Assembly (NCBI GenBank): GCA_965656525.1
Contig: CBFHKY010000015.1
Coordinates: 21,927 to 85,926, forward strand
Direction: 5' to 3'
From: Pseudomaricurvus sp965656525
Lineage (GTDB): Bacteria > Pseudomonadota > Gammaproteobacteria > Pseudomonadales > Cellvibrionaceae
Length of the DNA stretch: 64,000 nt
Position numbers and translations under genes: made by a program. This document shows positions 8,697 through 16,761 of this stretch, piece after piece. Each line of letters begins with the position of its first letter. Positions within the stretch are counted from its first letter, which is position 1. The notes beneath the pieces were generated by a model, which saw only the letters and a program-made list of their open reading frames with translations, searched no databases and was not told the DNA's origin.

Positions 8697-9967
8697 TTGA
8701 ACGCGATGATATGACGTTTCCTTTTTCGGAATATTTACGCCGTTTGAATGAATTGCGCACGCGAATTGAAGAACGTTGCCTAGACGCTGTCGTCATTACA
8801 GACCCTGAAAACATTACCTACCTTACCGACTATCAAACTACAGGGTACTCGTTCTTTCAGGCTTTAGTGGTGCCCTTAGAGAAAGAGCCCTTTATGATTA
8901 CCCGTGCGCTGGAGGAATCCAACGTCTTTGCGCGCACATGGGTAGACCTGACACGTCCGTATCCAGATACCGGAGATGCGGTACAAATGCTGGTGGACGC
9001 CTTAAGAGAGTTTGGTTTATCGGATAAACGTATCGGTTATGAGCGCAACAGCTACTTCTTCCCAGCGTATCAGCAGGACACGATCCACACCACATTGAAA
9101 GATGCCAAACTGCTGGATTGCTTTGGTATTGTAGAAGAGGGGCGAATATGCAAATCCTCTTATGAATTAGACATTATGCAAAGGGCGGCCATTGCCACAG
9201 AAGCGGGAATGCAAGCCGGTATTGATGCTTGCGCGGCCGGTGTGACTGAAAATGAAATTGGAGCGGCCATCAGTGCAGGCATGTTTCGCGCTGGCGGAGA
9301 AACACCATCAGTGATGCCTTATGTCACTTCGGGCCCGAGAACGATGATTGGTCATGCCACGTTCGAGGGGCGCATTGTGCAGCCGAACGAACATGTTTTC
9401 CTAGAGGTAGGAGGCTGTTATCGCCGTTATCATACGGCTATGATGCGAACCGTTATCTTAGGTGACATGACTGATGCGATGTACCAAGCACAGGAAACCA
9501 TGAAAAAAGCGCTGAATGCGATTCATACAACTGTGCAGCCTGGTATGACGGTTTCGGATGTGGACAATATGGTTCGCAACATTATTGAGGATAATTCCGT
9601 TGGTGCAAGGTTGATCACGCGGTCGGGTTACTCTATTGGCATCGCTTTCCCTCCTAGTTGGGATGAGGGTTACATCATCAGTATGAAACAGGGTAATTCA
9701 GCCATTCTCAAACCCGGCATGACGTTTCATATGATTCCTTGGATGTGGGGTGTTGAAGGCAACAAAACCTGCGGTATTTCGGATACGATTATTGTCACTG
9801 ACGATGGCTGCCGATCATTCTTTAAGATGGACAGAGACTTTGTCGTTAAACCCAGCTCTGCGCCAACAGAGAGTTTGGTGGATTTATCCAAAGCTCGCAA
9901 AGCGGATGGCAAGCAAGAATCTGCAAAACCTGATTCAAACACTGATAAAAAACCGGCGAAAGCCTGA
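8693..9967 (+). CDS. doeA: Ectoine hydrolase (DoeA/EutD), M24 fold without metal ligands
   Basis: This 424-residue protein has the two-domain layout of Xaa-Pro peptidases: a creatinase-like N-terminal domain (to about residue 165) and a pita-bread catalytic domain. The metal ligands of true M24 peptidases are absent: the first Asp is Glu238 in FLEVGG, the second Asp aligns with Ala249 in YHTAMMRT, and the late GHGIG and EPG blocks are replaced by IAFPPSWDEGY and MIPW. Ectoine hydrolases are metal-independent members of this fold, so the substitutions support DoeA, which opens the ectoine ring to N-acetyl-diaminobutyrate. GGAGGG precedes the ATG. The last 40 residues are Lys/Ala-rich and probably disordered. 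Confidence 0.87.
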   Translation: MIERDDMTFPFSEYLRRLNELRTRIEERCLDAVVITDPENITYLTDYQTTGYSFFQALVVPLEKEPFMITRALEESNVFARTWVDLTRPYPDTGDAVQMLVDALREFGLSDKRIGYERNSYFFPAYQQDTIHTTLKDAKLLDCFGIVEEGRICKSSYELDIMQRAAIATEAGMQAGIDACAAGVTENEIGAAISAGMFRAGGETPSVMPYVTSGPRTMIGHATFEGRIVQPNEHVFLEVGGCYRRYHTAMMRTVILGDMTDAMYQAQETMKKALNAIHTTVQPGMTVSDVDNMVRNIIEDNSVGARLITRSGYSIGIAFPPSWDEGYIISMKQGNSAILKPGMTFHMIPWMWGVEGNKTCGISDTIIVTDDGCRSFFKMDRDFVVKPSSAPTESLVDLSKARKADGKQESAKPDSNTDKKPAKA

Positions 9968-9975
9968 GGGGATTT

Positions 9976-11337
9976 ATGTTAACGGCAATTAACCCTTCTA
10001 CAGGGCAAGTCATGGCGGCAAGTCCTGCACTCACGGTAACGGAAGCCAATCAAGTTATTGAGCGTGTGGCGACCGGTTTTACTCGCTGGAGTGCAAAGTC
10101 TTACGTTGAGCGCGGCGAATGTTTACGTGCTGTAGCAAAAAGCATGCGTGATGCCAAAACGTTATTGGCAGATTTGATGGCGCTGGAAATGGGCAAACCT
10201 TTGTCAGAGGGTTTAGCAGAAGTAGAAAAAAGTGCAGGCTGCGCCGAGTACTATGCCGATAATGGTGAAGCTTTTCTTGCGCCTGAAACTCTCGTATCAG
10301 ACGCCAGCCACAGTTATGTACAGTACCCGCCTTTAGGGACTGTACTGGGGATTCTGCCGTGGAATGCCCCTGTGTGGTTGGCGTTACGCTTTTTAGCTCC
10401 GTCGTTAATGGCAGGCAATACCTGTGTGATGAAACCTGACCCGAACGTGCCAGCAACGGCTGCGGCGTTAGCGCAAATTTTTTATCAGGCTGGCTTACCT
10501 GAAGATGTCATGGCAAATCTACCGGTACTTACGGAAGATGTGCCCGCTCTGATTGATCACCCTAAAGTTAAAGCTGTTTCTTTTACCGGCTCCAGTGGGG
10601 CAGGTCGTAAAGTTGCGGCAAAAGCGGCCGCTGGATTAAAACCCGCAGTATTGGAGTTAGGTGGCTCTGACCCATGCATTATTATGGCGGATGCTGATCT
10701 CGATAAGGCGGCTGATGTTGTCACTTTGTCGCGTATGATCAATGCGGGGCAGTCCTGCATCGCGGCCAAACGTTTATTTGTGGAGTCATCCATTTATGAG
10801 GCCTTTACTGAAAAACTGCACCAGCGTTTTAAAGCCCTTAAAGTCGGTGACCCTAAGGATTCAAGTAATAATTTAGGCCCACTCGCGCGCGCCGATTTAC
10901 GCGATCTTTTGCATCGGCAAGTCAGTGATACGATCTCGGCTGGCGCCCGCTGTGTGATTGGTGGCGATTTACCCTCTGGGCCAGGTTTCTTTTACCCGCC
11001 TACATTACTGCTGGATGTTCAGCCGGGCATGGCTGTGTTCGAAGAAGAGACTTTTGGTCCCGTACTCAGTGTGACATCGGTATCCGGTATTGAAGAAGCG
11101 CTGACACTGGCTAATGCTACCGAATACGGTTTAGGCTCTAGCATTTGGACAACAGACCAAGCCAATATAGACCTTGCGATTAAGCGTTTGGCTGCAGGGC
11201 AAATAGCAGTGAACGGTATTGTAAAATCTGATCCTCGGTTACCTTCAGGTGGTATCGGCTGTTCTGGTTATGGCCGAGAGCTAGGCCCGCAGGGCATCCG
11301 TGAGTTTGTTAATACACAGCAAGTCTGGATTGGGTAA
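9976..11337 (+). CDS. doeC: Aldehyde dehydrogenase, probable aspartate-semialdehyde dehydrogenase DoeC
   Basis: This 453-residue NAD(P)-dependent aldehyde dehydrogenase is similar in layout to succinate-semialdehyde dehydrogenases of the Sad type. The catalytic cysteine is Cys261 in NAGQSCIAAKR, the general base Glu227 is in LELGGSDP, and the cofactor loop reads SFTGSSGAGRKV. It starts eight bases after doeA with GAGGGG before the ATG. As the last enzyme of the operon it would oxidise aspartate semialdehyde from DoeD to aspartate, which joins central metabolism. The family placement is certain; the DoeC substrate is inferred from context, and succinate semialdehyde is the alternative. Confidence 0.8.
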   Translation: MLTAINPSTGQVMAASPALTVTEANQVIERVATGFTRWSAKSYVERGECLRAVAKSMRDAKTLLADLMALEMGKPLSEGLAEVEKSAGCAEYYADNGEAFLAPETLVSDASHSYVQYPPLGTVLGILPWNAPVWLALRFLAPSLMAGNTCVMKPDPNVPATAAALAQIFYQAGLPEDVMANLPVLTEDVPALIDHPKVKAVSFTGSSGAGRKVAAKAAAGLKPAVLELGGSDPCIIMADADLDKAADVVTLSRMINAGQSCIAAKRLFVESSIYEAFTEKLHQRFKALKVGDPKDSSNNLGPLARADLRDLLHRQVSDTISAGARCVIGGDLPSGPGFFYPPTLLLDVQPGMAVFEEETFGPVLSVTSVSGIEEALTLANATEYGLGSSIWTTDQANIDLAIKRLAAGQIAVNGIVKSDPRLPSGGIGCSGYGRELGPQGIREFVNTQQVWIG

Positions 11338-11386
11338 GTAGTTTAATTTTTGAGTCTTATAGGCTTCAACTTTTGACGGATAATCA

Positions 11387-11420
11387 GCCTCGACCGTTTC
11401 ATATTGTCGAGGCTTTTTTG
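11387..11420 (+). terminator. Rho-independent terminator of the doe operon
   Basis: GCCTCGAC (11387-11394) pairs with GTCGAGGC (11406-11413) across an 11-base loop and is followed at once by six T. It lies 49 bases after the doeC stop. Confidence 0.9.
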
Positions 11421-11522
11421 TTTGTCCTCGTATGAATTTGTGGGCAATGCTGATTAGAGCACGTTAAAAATCCCCTCTGGTTGGCTCTTATCAGCAAACT
11501 TCGAATATTAAGTGTTGCGCCG

Positions 11523-12101
11523 CTAAGGTTTTCGATAAGAGGTGTCTTTCAGCTGTAAGCGATAAGCCTGATCTTTTACGTGATCGCTGGATTGAAATAA
11601 ATCTTGCTCCATTTTATGGAGGTGCGGTAACCGAGCTTCCAATTCACTTTGTGATTCCAATTGTCCGCTGTGGGTAATGTGTTGTATGGATGTGTGCAGA
11701 ACGTTCCCTAAATGGTAGCCAATCAATAGACTGCGATGGCAATTAGCGGGGTCTTTTTCAGCACACATAAGCGCAATGCGGTGCCCCTTTTTTAAACCTG
11801 ATTGTAAGCGTTGAATCCCAAGAGTGAAGATATGCGATTGTCGAAGGCGATCAAACTGCACTTGCCCGTCACTGTCATAATGGGTTTCATCTTTAGAGCG
11901 CGGGCCGAGCTCAGCGCCAAGGTAGACGTAGTGAATGCCAGCTGCTCTCAAATGTTTTTGAATGGCAGGCTGGTGATAATCGTAAAATACTTTACTGAAC
12001 GGTACGGAACGTACATCAGCAACAGCGGTTATGCTGTGTTGTTGCAGTTGTTGGATAAACACATCGATGGGTTTTGTGGCGTAGCCGATTGAATAAAGCA
12101 T
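11523..12101 (-). CDS. DUF488 family protein
   Basis: This 192-residue soluble protein has the family signature at its N-terminus, SIGYATKPIDVFI, followed by VADVRSVPFSK, LGAELGPR and the late MCAEKDPANCHRSLLIG block with conserved cysteines and histidine. The molecular function of DUF488 proteins is not established. The gene is on the opposite strand from its neighbours, convergent with the doe operon and divergent from the sulfatase, with an intergenic region of about 180 bases on either side. Confidence 0.85.
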   Translation of the reverse strand: MLYSIGYATKPIDVFIQQLQQHSITAVADVRSVPFSKVFYDYHQPAIQKHLRAAGIHYVYLGAELGPRSKDETHYDSDGQVQFDRLRQSHIFTLGIQRLQSGLKKGHRIALMCAEKDPANCHRSLLIGYHLGNVLHTSIQHITHSGQLESQSELEARLPHLHKMEQDLFQSSDHVKDQAYRLQLKDTSYRKP

Positions 12102-12284
12102 TATCAGTCAACATAAAAAATGATAGGGCAGAAAATAAGGTGTGCTGCTCATAATTGTAGCGAAAGGGTGCATAAGAAAACACTGTTAGCGGTTACAGAA
12201 TATTGCCATTTGCTTGTGTTGTTCTGACTCAATGGGCATGATAATTAAGCGAAAGTTTTCATCACCTTCTTATGACTGCCTATC

Positions 12285-13898
12285 ATGTTTATGAGTCTAT
12301 CCTACCGTTATTGTTTGTTTTTTTTACTGTGCTGCTCAATGCCGTCCCTAGGCAGTGCCAAACAACCCAATATTGTCTTTATTTTCACTGATGACCAACG
12401 CGCTGATGCTGTCGGCTTCTCTGGTAATCCCATTATCAAAACTCCTAATCTTGATCAATTGGCTCAGCAGGGGGTCATCTTCGACAATGCGTTTGTAAAT
12501 ACCTCCGTCTGTGCTATTAGTCGTGCAAATGTTTTAACGGGGCAAGGTCCTAGCAAGCATGGTGTCACCGACTTTTTCAAAGTCTTAGACCCTAAGGCAC
12601 TTGCAAAAACGTACCCTGCACGGTTAAAGAATAGTGGTTACTACAGTGGTTTTATTGGGAAGTGGGGGATAGGGCATACGCACGAAAACACGTACTCTGC
12701 TGTGAATACTTTTGATTTTTGGGCTGGTGCCGCTGGCCAACTCAACTACTGGTATGGGGAGGAAAGTGCGTTTGTTAATCAGAACGGCCATCAAAACTAC
12801 ATAGAAGATGAAGTCTTCCAACTGGACAAGCACCAAGCAGAAAAATTATCGATAAAGAACCCTCTTCATTTAACCACTCAGGTCTTCCCTTTAAAAGTAC
12901 GTCAGTTTTTAGAGCAAAGAGAGACGGACAAACCGTTTGTCTTGTCTTTATTTTATAAGGCACCACATGGGCCGTGGGCAGGGGTAGATCCGAAATATCG
13001 GACGCCGTATGAGCAACAGAGTTTTCCGAAAACAAAAGCTATGGATTCTGAACAGGTGGAAAACAAGGCCGCTTTTCTTAAAGATGAACATACCATGCTC
13101 GGTGTAAATACCGGCAAACAATGGGCTTTAAATGAAGAGGCAAGAAACAGTGCGCTGAGAGATTACTATGGTTTAGTGAGCGGCTTAGATGCCTCAGTTG
13201 GTGAGATCCTAGCATTATTGGATGAGTTTGGTGTTGCAGAAGAAACGGTTATTTTATTCACGTCTGACAATGGTTTTTTGTTTGGTGAACACGGTATGGC
13301 GGGGAAGTGGTTAATGCGCGAACCGTCTATCCGTGTGCCGGGGTTTATCTATGACCCACGGCTGTCTAAAGAACTGCAAGGCAAGAGGTTGACCCAGCAA
13401 GTTATTACTACGGATTTTACTGCCACAATACTGGAACTTGCGGGGATCGAAAAACCTAGCGATCAAGACGGTGATAGCTTATTGCCCCTAGTGAGAGGTG
13501 AAGATATCCAATGGCGTGATGAATGGTTTTACGAGCATCCTTACACACATGGCGGAAAGCTGCCTTATACTGTTGGCATTCGAGGCGATCGCTATAAATA
13601 CACCCGCTATTCAGATAAAACACCGATTGTTGAAGAGTTTTTCGACCTTCAAGTTGATCCAGAAGAATTGCACAATTTAATAGAACGGCAAGATCTTAAG
13701 GAGCTCATTGATCAGTTTCGAGCTAAAACCGACGACATTTTAAAGAGCCAATCCGATTGGCGACAGAAAAATCAGGTGGAAGCGGGTTCCGTTCATAACA
13801 CACACGAGTCACTCTGGTGGCTATGGGCGGGATTAGGTTTAACGTTTACAGTAATGCTGTTTTTTTTCTACAGCGCATGTAAAAAAATGCGGCGTTAA
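12285..13898 (+). CDS. Sulfatase with signal peptide and C-terminal membrane anchor
   Basis: This 537-residue protein belongs to the alkaline-phosphatase-like sulfatase family. A signal peptide covers about residues 1-25, and the metal-binding IFTDDQRADAVG follows at once. The formylglycine site is C76-A-I-S-R80; the usual Pro/Ala at position three is Ile. Further blocks are GKWGIG and LFTSDNGFLFGEHG. The C-terminus has a transmembrane helix ending in a short basic tail (CKKMRR), so the enzyme should be held in the inner membrane facing the periplasm. It would hydrolyse a sulfate ester, substrate unknown. No sulfatase-maturating enzyme is adjacent. ATG 12291 is a possible alternative start. 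Confidence 0.88.
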   Translation: MFMSLSYRYCLFFLLCCSMPSLGSAKQPNIVFIFTDDQRADAVGFSGNPIIKTPNLDQLAQQGVIFDNAFVNTSVCAISRANVLTGQGPSKHGVTDFFKVLDPKALAKTYPARLKNSGYYSGFIGKWGIGHTHENTYSAVNTFDFWAGAAGQLNYWYGEESAFVNQNGHQNYIEDEVFQLDKHQAEKLSIKNPLHLTTQVFPLKVRQFLEQRETDKPFVLSLFYKAPHGPWAGVDPKYRTPYEQQSFPKTKAMDSEQVENKAAFLKDEHTMLGVNTGKQWALNEEARNSALRDYYGLVSGLDASVGEILALLDEFGVAEETVILFTSDNGFLFGEHGMAGKWLMREPSIRVPGFIYDPRLSKELQGKRLTQQVITTDFTATILELAGIEKPSDQDGDSLLPLVRGEDIQWRDEWFYEHPYTHGGKLPYTVGIRGDRYKYTRYSDKTPIVEEFFDLQVDPEELHNLIERQDLKELIDQFRAKTDDILKSQSDWRQKNQVEAGSVHNTHESLWWLWAGLGLTFTVMLFFFYSACKKMRR

Positions 13899-13925
13899 TA
13901 GCAGCGGGCTGCTGATATTAACGCC
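13891..13925. terminator. Hairpin between the convergent sulfatase and aceA genes
   Basis: GGCGTTAATA (13891-13900) pairs perfectly with TATTAACGCC (13916-13925), with an inner GCAG/CTGC stem. It overlaps the sulfatase stop codon. There is no long T-run on either side, so its action as a terminator is inferred from position and shape. Confidence 0.5.
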
Positions 13926-13959
13926 AGTGGCTTATACTTTTCGCGCAATAAGCCCTGTA

Positions 13960-15555
13960 CTATCCAAATTGATGCATGGTGTTGTCTTTACCAGCCGCTT
14001 TGAGCGCGTTATCGCCAGAAAAGTATTCTTTATGATCGTCACCTAAATCAGATCCAGCCATGTTTTGGTGTTTAACACAGGCAATGCTTTGGCGGATTTC
14101 CTTGCGCTGTACACCGGCTACGTAGCCCAACATGCCAGCAGCGCCAAAGTACTCTTTAGCGAGGTTGTCCGTCGACAGTGCGGCCGTGTGGTAGGTTGGT
14201 AGAGTAATTAGGTGATGAAAGACACCAGCTTCACGAGCGGCATCCGCTTGGAAGTTTTGAATACGACGGTCAGCTTCAATCGCTAAGTCTGAATCGTCGT
14301 ATTCTGCACTCATCAAGTTATCACGTTGGTACGCTGATAGGTCTTGGCCTTCTGCCGCCCAATTGTCCAACACTTGCTGACGGAAGCTTAATGTCCAGTT
14401 AAAAGAAGGGGAGTTGTTGTACACCAGTTTTGCATTGGGTACGGCTTCACGAATACGATTTACCATGCCACCAATTTGGCCAACATGTGGCTTTTCTGTT
14501 TCGATCCACAGTAGGTCTGCACCGGCTTTTAAGGATTCGATAGAGTCGAATACGCAACGGTCTTCACCGGTACCTGCACGGAACTGGAACAAGCCAGAGG
14601 GTAAGCGCTTCGGACGCAATACCTTGTCACCGCGTTTAATGACGACATCGCCTTGTTTCATATCGGCAACAGTAACTTCTTCACAGTCTAAAAAGCTGTT
14701 GTAGATATCACCAGAATCGCCTTCTTCGCGAACGACTGCGATTTGCTTGGTTAGGCCAGCCCCTAACGAATCTGTTCTGGCAACGATCACGCCATCATCA
14801 ACACCAAGCTCTAAGAAAGCATAACGAACAGCTCGTATTTTGGCATGGAAATCATCGTGCGGTACGGTAACCTTACCATCTTGATGGCCGCATTGTTTTT
14901 CATCGGCAACTTGGTTTTCAATTTGGATACAGCAAGCACCGGCTTCGATCATTTTTTTCGCCAGTAGGTAAGTCGCTTCTTCGTTACCAAAACCCGCGTC
15001 GATGTCAGCAATAATAGGCACTACGTGAGTTTGATGATTGTCGATCTGACTTTGGATTTCTGCAGCTTTCGTATTATCGCCAGCGTCACGTGCATTATCC
15101 AGAGCGCGAAATAAGCCGCCGAGCTCCCGTGCATCTGCCTGACGAAGAAACTTGTAAAGCTCTTCGATAAGATCAGCCACGACGGTTTTTTCATGCATTG
15201 ACTGATCGGGTAAAGGGCCAAAGTCTGAACGCAGTGCCGCCACCATCCAGCCAGATAGGTACAGGTACTTGCGCTTAGTTGTGCCAAAATGCTTCTTGAT
15301 AGAAATCATTTTTTGTTGGCCGATAAAACCATGCCAGCAGCCTAAAGATTGCGTGTATTGACTGTTGTCTGCGTCGTAGGCTGCCATATCTTCGCGCATG
15401 ATTTTGGCAGTGTAGCGCGCAATATCTAGCCCTGTTTGGAAGCGGTTCTGCGAACGCATGCGGGCCACGGCTTCAGGATTAATAGCATCCCATGAAGAGC
15501 CAGCGGCTTTTTTCAGATCAAGTACAGATTCGATGTCGTGATTAAAGGTTGTCAT
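13960..15555 (-). CDS. aceA: Isocitrate lyase, long form
   Basis: This 531-residue enzyme splits isocitrate into glyoxylate and succinate, the first step of the glyoxylate shunt, allowing growth on acetate and fatty acids. The active-site motif is KQCGH (catalytic Cys222), and the metal-binding IADIDAGFGNEEATY lies shortly before it. The length and the KQCGHQDGK form mark the long Pseudomonas-type subfamily rather than the 430-residue E. coli type. GGGGA lies about eight bases before the ATG. It is transcribed divergently from a LysR gene, and malate synthase follows that gene. Confidence 0.96.
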   Translation of the reverse strand: MTTFNHDIESVLDLKKAAGSSWDAINPEAVARMRSQNRFQTGLDIARYTAKIMREDMAAYDADNSQYTQSLGCWHGFIGQQKMISIKKHFGTTKRKYLYLSGWMVAALRSDFGPLPDQSMHEKTVVADLIEELYKFLRQADARELGGLFRALDNARDAGDNTKAAEIQSQIDNHQTHVVPIIADIDAGFGNEEATYLLAKKMIEAGACCIQIENQVADEKQCGHQDGKVTVPHDDFHAKIRAVRYAFLELGVDDGVIVARTDSLGAGLTKQIAVVREEGDSGDIYNSFLDCEEVTVADMKQGDVVIKRGDKVLRPKRLPSGLFQFRAGTGEDRCVFDSIESLKAGADLLWIETEKPHVGQIGGMVNRIREAVPNAKLVYNNSPSFNWTLSFRQQVLDNWAAEGQDLSAYQRDNLMSAEYDDSDLAIEADRRIQNFQADAAREAGVFHHLITLPTYHTAALSTDNLAKEYFGAAGMLGYVAGVQRKEIRQSIACVKHQNMAGSDLGDDHKEYFSGDNALKAAGKDNTMHQFG

Positions 15556-15664
15556 GTTGTGTAGTCCCCATTTGGTTGAGGTTTTTGTTTGATTAGTGAC
15601 CTGACAAAGTCTATGTAGTTTGAGAGAATTAACCTAATTTATAGTTTTTATTTTCGGTATTGAT
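15556..15664. promoter_or_regulatory. Divergent promoter region aceA / lysR
   Basis: This 109-base region separates two divergently transcribed genes and is AT-rich next to the regulator. It must hold both promoters and is the expected binding site for the LysR product. I could not single out a convincing T-N11-A box. Confidence 0.5.
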
Positions 15665-16612
15665 ATGATGAATATAGCTAGGGTCGACTTGAATTTATTG
15701 GTGTACTTGGACGTGTTGTTGCGCGAAAGAAGCGTTACCAAGGCTGCGAATCAATTGGGTATTAGCCAGCCAGCCATGAGCAACGGTTTAAAGCGATTGC
15801 GCGGTTTATTCGATGACCCACTCTTAATTCGGACCAGTGAAGGAATGACGCCAACAGAGCGCGCTAAAGTGCTTGAGCCGAAGGTGCGGGAATTGTTACT
15901 GGAAATGGAAAAGACTATCCAGCCTCGCTCTGAATTTATTCCAACCGACAGTAAACGCGTGTTTAGGATGATGGCCAGCGATTACGCTGAGTGCACACTT
16001 ATTCCCGCACTGTTAAATCGTTTGCGAACGATGGCCCCAAACATAACGCTGGATATCATGACCCCAAGCGATGTGAGCTTTTTGGATGTGGAGCAAGGCA
16101 AAGTGGATATGGTCATCAACCGATTTGATGTTATGCCTCAATCCTTTTACCGACAAACACTATGGTTTGATCATTTCAGTTGCTTGTTGAGCAAGAATAA
16201 TACCGTTTTATCCCAGTTTGATCTGGACGCTTACATACAAGCTCAGCATGTTTGGGTGAGTAAAACGGGCATGGGTGTGGGTGTAGGTGTGGACCCAGAA
16301 GATGTTCAGCGCTTAGGTTGGGTAGACAGTGCCTTGAAAAAGCTTGGTAAAAAACGGCGGATAACCGTTTTTACCCGTCATTATATGGCCGCTGCGTTAT
16401 TGGCTGAACAAAAGGACTTGATTGCCACCTTGCCAAGTAAGCTGGCGCGTTTGCAGCTCAACAACCCGCGGTTAAGCATTATGCCACCACCTTTCGAACT
16501 TCCGCCGTTTGAATTGACCATGGCTTGGAGCCCTTTACTGCACAATAATCCAGAGCATCGGTGGCTCAGACAGCTGATCAAAGAGACCGCAGAAACGTTA
16601 GACCAAAACTAG
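15665..16612 (+). CDS. LysR-family transcriptional regulator
   Basis: This 315-residue protein has the LysR helix-turn-helix at residues about 20-45 (RSVTKAANQLGISQPAMSNGLKRLR) preceded by LNLLVYLDVLLRE, and a periplasmic-binding-like effector domain from about residue 95. The N-terminal form LDLNLL-type and the FDDPLLIRTSEGMTPTERA run are typical of the NodD/LeuO-like branch. It lies between aceA (divergent) and glcB (same strand, 150 bases on), so it is a natural candidate regulator of the glyoxylate shunt. This is inferred from position only. The second ATG, at 15668, could equally be the start. Confidence 0.9.
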   Translation: MMNIARVDLNLLVYLDVLLRERSVTKAANQLGISQPAMSNGLKRLRGLFDDPLLIRTSEGMTPTERAKVLEPKVRELLLEMEKTIQPRSEFIPTDSKRVFRMMASDYAECTLIPALLNRLRTMAPNITLDIMTPSDVSFLDVEQGKVDMVINRFDVMPQSFYRQTLWFDHFSCLLSKNNTVLSQFDLDAYIQAQHVWVSKTGMGVGVGVDPEDVQRLGWVDSALKKLGKKRRITVFTRHYMAAALLAEQKDLIATLPSKLARLQLNNPRLSIMPPPFELPPFELTMAWSPLLHNNPEHRWLRQLIKETAETLDQN

Positions 16613-16761
16613 ATTTATTCATTTTATAAATACTGAGTATAAAATTGATAAATTAGATAAATGTACGTGCCTTGGCTAGACTCGTTAATCACCAGCTTTC
16701 TTGTGTATCTTTAATAACGTACGAGCACGCTGCTCTGCTCAATAGCGAATGGGAACTTGTT

